A stretch of DNA of 7,965 bases from Porphyromonadaceae bacterium UBA7042 (lineage in GTDB: Bacteria; Bacteroidota; Bacteroidia; Bacteroidales; Muribaculaceae): NCBI GenBank assembly GCA_002494015.1, contig DLAR01000035.1, positions 1 through 7,965 on the forward strand. The letters run 5' to 3'. Positions 6,466 to 7,965 of the stretch are shown piece by piece. The position numbers and the translations under genes are program-made. The notes beneath the pieces are model-generated. The model did not search any database, was not told where the DNA came from, and saw nothing but the letters and a program-made list of their open reading frames with translations. The stretch's first letter is position 1, and each line of letters starts with the position of its first letter.

Positions 6466-7310
6466 GCGTTTTCCTCCATTTTCCGATGATATGCAATCAA
6501 TCCGGGCATCGAAGCGGGGACAACTTTGTGTATTTTGACACCGAAATCCGCCCCCACAGTCTCGATTACCTCCTTGAACAGACAGGCTGTACCGCCGACC
6601 ACGCTTATCACCTGAGAGTGATAGTCATAAGATGAGAGTATGCGCCGGAAAAACGACATTATGCAGTCATAGACAAGCTGATAGACATACTCGTCATAAA
6701 TCTGCGACGCGAGAAATGCTGTATACTCGGCCAACGTTCGGTTGGGAAACGGATCCATGTAAATATTGTCGAGCAATTCGGCAGGAGTCACGCCGATGTG
6801 TTTGTAGAACTTGGTTCGGATAGGCTCGGGGGCAAGCTGCCGCAGGCAGTCCCCGACAAATTTTTTCCCAATGTCGGCTCCGCTACCCTCGTCTCCGAGT
6901 ATAAAGCCGAGCGACTTGACATGCTCCACGATGTTATGCCCGTCATAAAGGCACGAGTTGGACCCGGTACCTATGATGCAAGCGATTCCGGGAGAATCGA
7001 CAAAAAGTCCGCGCGCCGCCCCGAGCATATTCCCCTCGACAGTCACAGGAGCCTTGAACTGGGCCACGAGGGATGCCTCGACTGCCTTGCGTGTATCAGG
7101 GGTCCCGCATCCCGCGCCATAAAAATAAACATGCCGCCTCTTTCCCGCAAAAAACACCGAGGGAAGCTCCAGACGCACCGCGTGACTGATTTCGCGTCGC
7201 GTCTGATAATATGGATTCAGACCACGAGTGACCGCGCTCGCAACGACGGTGTCACCATCAACGAGAACCCAGTCAGTGCGGGCTGTAGAACTGTCAGCAA
7301 TAATATACAT
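6462..7310 (-). CDS. BadF/BadG-type N-acetylhexosamine kinase-like ATPase
   Basis: This 282-residue protein belongs to the ASKHA fold family that includes N-acetylglucosamine kinase and the MurNAc kinases of Bacteroidetes. Landmarks are the phosphate-1 loop ADSSTARTDW (5-14), YGAGC (64-68), the phosphate-2 loop IIGTGSNSC (112-120), LGFILGDEGSGADIGKK (134-150) and the adenosine-region stretch VVGGTACLFKEVIE (237-250). Length is normal. No signal peptide is present, so it is cytoplasmic, where it would phosphorylate an aminosugar. Two usually conserved spots differ. The phosphate-1 loop is normally DSGSTKTDW in Bacteroidales relatives and here reads DSSTARTDW. The usual Asp before LLAAAR, equivalent to the catalytic Asp107 of human NAGK, is Asn94. 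It may therefore be weak, altered or regulatory. It starts six bases after the GNAT stop and overlaps the amidase start by ATGA. Confidence 0.87.
   Translation of the reverse strand: MYIIADSSTARTDWVLVDGDTVVASAVTRGLNPYYQTRREISHAVRLELPSVFFAGKRRHVYFYGAGCGTPDTRKAVEASLVAQFKAPVTVEGNMLGAARGLFVDSPGIACIIGTGSNSCLYDGHNIVEHVKSLGFILGDEGSGADIGKKFVGDCLRQLAPEPIRTKFYKHIGVTPAELLDNIYMDPFPNRTLAEYTAFLASQIYDEYVYQLVYDCIMSFFRRILSSYDYHSQVISVVGGTACLFKEVIETVGADFGVKIHKVVPASMPGLIAYHRKMEENA
6473..6477 (-). promoter_or_regulatory. Shine-Dalgarno site for the amidase gene
   Basis: GGAGG on the minus strand lies seven bases before the ATG at 6465, inside the last codons of the kinase gene. Good Shine-Dalgarno sites are uncommon in Bacteroidetes and the other junctions here are mainly A-rich, so this one supports the chosen start and suggests strong internal initiation. 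Confidence 0.7.
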
Positions 7311-7316
7311 ACTTTT

Positions 7317-7853
7317 TTAAGAATTATAAACATTCCTGTGAATCAGGCGGGTTGCCTCGTCGAGATCCACGTCACCGCGCGAAGTCATCAGTTTAAGCTC
7401 GACCGGCGGGAGTCCCGGCCCGTAGGAAGGCTGGATATAACGGAAATCGCCTTGCAGAATCATCCCGTGACGGGTGTAGAAACCGATGCGCCGTTCGGCC
7501 TCGGGTGTCATGCCCGGCGGCTCGACCTCGATAACCCACGGCGTGGCGCCAAGACGCTCGATTACCGCCTCGACCACCTTTCCGCCGAGTCCCCCTCCGC
7601 GACGCGAAGGGTCAATGGCAAAGTGTTCGCCATAAACCACCGGCCCGAGATGCCACAGGGTTATAAAGCCGACTACGGCATCCTCGCTGACCACTTCCAG
7701 CATCTCAAACTGAGGATTATGGTCGACAAGCCACTCCACATCCTCCCACGGACGACGTTCTTCAGGCGGAAAACTATCGATATACAGCCGCTCCAGACCG
7801 GTAGCGACCGATGATGATGAAACAACTTTATTAAGTTTCACAGAAAAAATCAA
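7317..7853 (-). CDS. GNAT family N-acetyltransferase
   Basis: This 178-residue protein has the GNAT core. A strand stretch VVGFITLWHLGPVVYGEHFAI (60-80) leads into motif A with the acetyl-CoA pyrophosphate loop RRGGGLGGK (84-92, matching Q/RxxGxG/A). A late helix FYTRHGM (125-131) follows, as in other members. The N-terminal SFPPEERRPWEDVEWL segment (27-42) is typical of a Bacteroidetes subgroup. The acceptor cannot be predicted; given the operon, an amino sugar or a peptide is possible. It is the first gene of the leftward operon. The start is probably TTG at 7853, since an in-frame TAA lies at 7865-7863; GTG at 7841 (codon 5) is an equally acceptable alternative because the first residues are not conserved. 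The last 15-20 residues lie beyond the usual core. Confidence 0.87.
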   Translation of the reverse strand: MIFSVKLNKVVSSSSVATGLERLYIDSFPPEERRPWEDVEWLVDHNPQFEMLEVVSEDAVVGFITLWHLGPVVYGEHFAIDPSRRGGGLGGKVVEAVIERLGATPWVIEVEPPGMTPEAERRIGFYTRHGMILQGDFRYIQPSYGPGLPPVELKLMTSRGDVDLDEATRLIHRNVYNS

Positions 7854-7862
7854 AAATGTAGG

Positions 7863-7883
7863 TTAGATAAGAGGGCGTTTCAT
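7863..7883 (-). CDS. Possible six-codon leader ORF
   Basis: ATG at 7883 opens a frame reading MKRPLI and a TAA at 7865-7863, nine bases before the TTG of the GNAT gene and in the same frame. It lies partly within repeat block B. In the left copy the matching position is ATT, not ATG, so the reading frame is not shared by both copies. It may be chance, a short leader peptide, or a former start of the GNAT gene now cut off by a stop. Confidence 0.2.
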   Translation of the reverse strand: MKRPLI

Positions 7884-7965
7884 AACAAATATTAAATCCA
7901 AAGTCCGTTTTCACGCGTCGGATTTCGTCATGAATCGAGGAAGCATAGCTGTAGCTATGTGACCG
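7870..7965 (-). repeat. Right copy of the two-block intergenic repeat, upstream of the GNAT operon
   Basis: Read leftward, this is the counterpart of the left-end element: block A at 7965-7936 and block B at 7904-7870, in the same order and orientation relative to the downstream gene. Block A contains CATAGCT (7944-7950), GT, AGCTATG (7953-7959), a perfect 7-bp inverted repeat. The loop bases differ from the left copy while the six inner stem pairs are kept. Block B carries TAATATTTG (7894-7886), similar to a -7 promoter word. It ends 16 bases before the GNAT start and runs to the edge of the window, so the true outer end is not visible. As the only non-coding DNA upstream of the operon, it must contain or lie just downstream of the operon promoter. 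Confidence 0.8.

Noticed and set aside
6798..7814. 338-codon open frame on the plus strand across the kinase and GNAT genes
   Set aside because: It runs antisense to two well-supported genes, has no family features and no start context, and is best explained as a shadow frame.
10..7965. The inverted end repeats as termini of a transposon or an invertible segment
   Set aside because: No transposase, integrase or invertase gene lies between them, the copies are diverged, target duplications cannot be seen, and both copies sit in leader positions. A dispersed leader or REP-like repeat is simpler.

Overview
The window looks like chromosomal DNA from a gut Bacteroidales bacterium, most likely near Muribaculaceae. 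Support comes from an exported outer-membrane beta-barrel protein ending in Phe, a two-part GT2 glycosyltransferase and a DUF4922 protein of types I know from that order, A-rich translation starts with few Shine-Dalgarno sites, and TTTG/TAnnTTTG-like promoter words. This placement is by recognition, not by database search.

Layout. Two short rightward genes lie on the left: a YigZ/IMPACT-family protein (135-725) and a signal-peptide-bearing beta-barrel protein (839-1495). The second ends in a strong hairpin terminator (1511-1562). The rest is a five-gene leftward operon, read from the right end: GNAT acetyltransferase (7853-7317), BadF/BadG-type N-acetylhexosamine kinase (7310-6462), exported amidase with a golvesin-like insert and FN3 domain (6465-3739), GT2 glycosyltransferase (3742-2393) and DUF4922 HIT-like protein (2396-1575). 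The gap between the first two genes is 6 bases, and the other three junctions are 4-base ATGA stop/start overlaps, so the last four genes are probably translationally coupled.

Inferred biology. The operon pairs a periplasmic peptidoglycan-amidase-like enzyme with a cytoplasmic aminosugar kinase, a HIT/GalT-type nucleotide-sugar enzyme, a glycosyltransferase and an acetyltransferase. This fits cell-wall sugar salvage feeding a glycan-building step, but the substrate cannot be read from the sequence. The kinase has non-standard residues at two usually conserved active-site positions.

The most unusual feature is not a gene. The two ends of the window carry diverged copies of the same roughly 95-base element in inverted orientation, each just upstream of the first gene of its transcription unit. 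Each copy has an outer block with a hairpin and an inner AT-rich block, separated by about 32 bases. The ends falling in this element suggest a contig broken at a multicopy repeat. No RNA genes, CRISPR arrays, transposases or phage genes were seen. All non-coding stretches are shorter than 300 bases and are described below.
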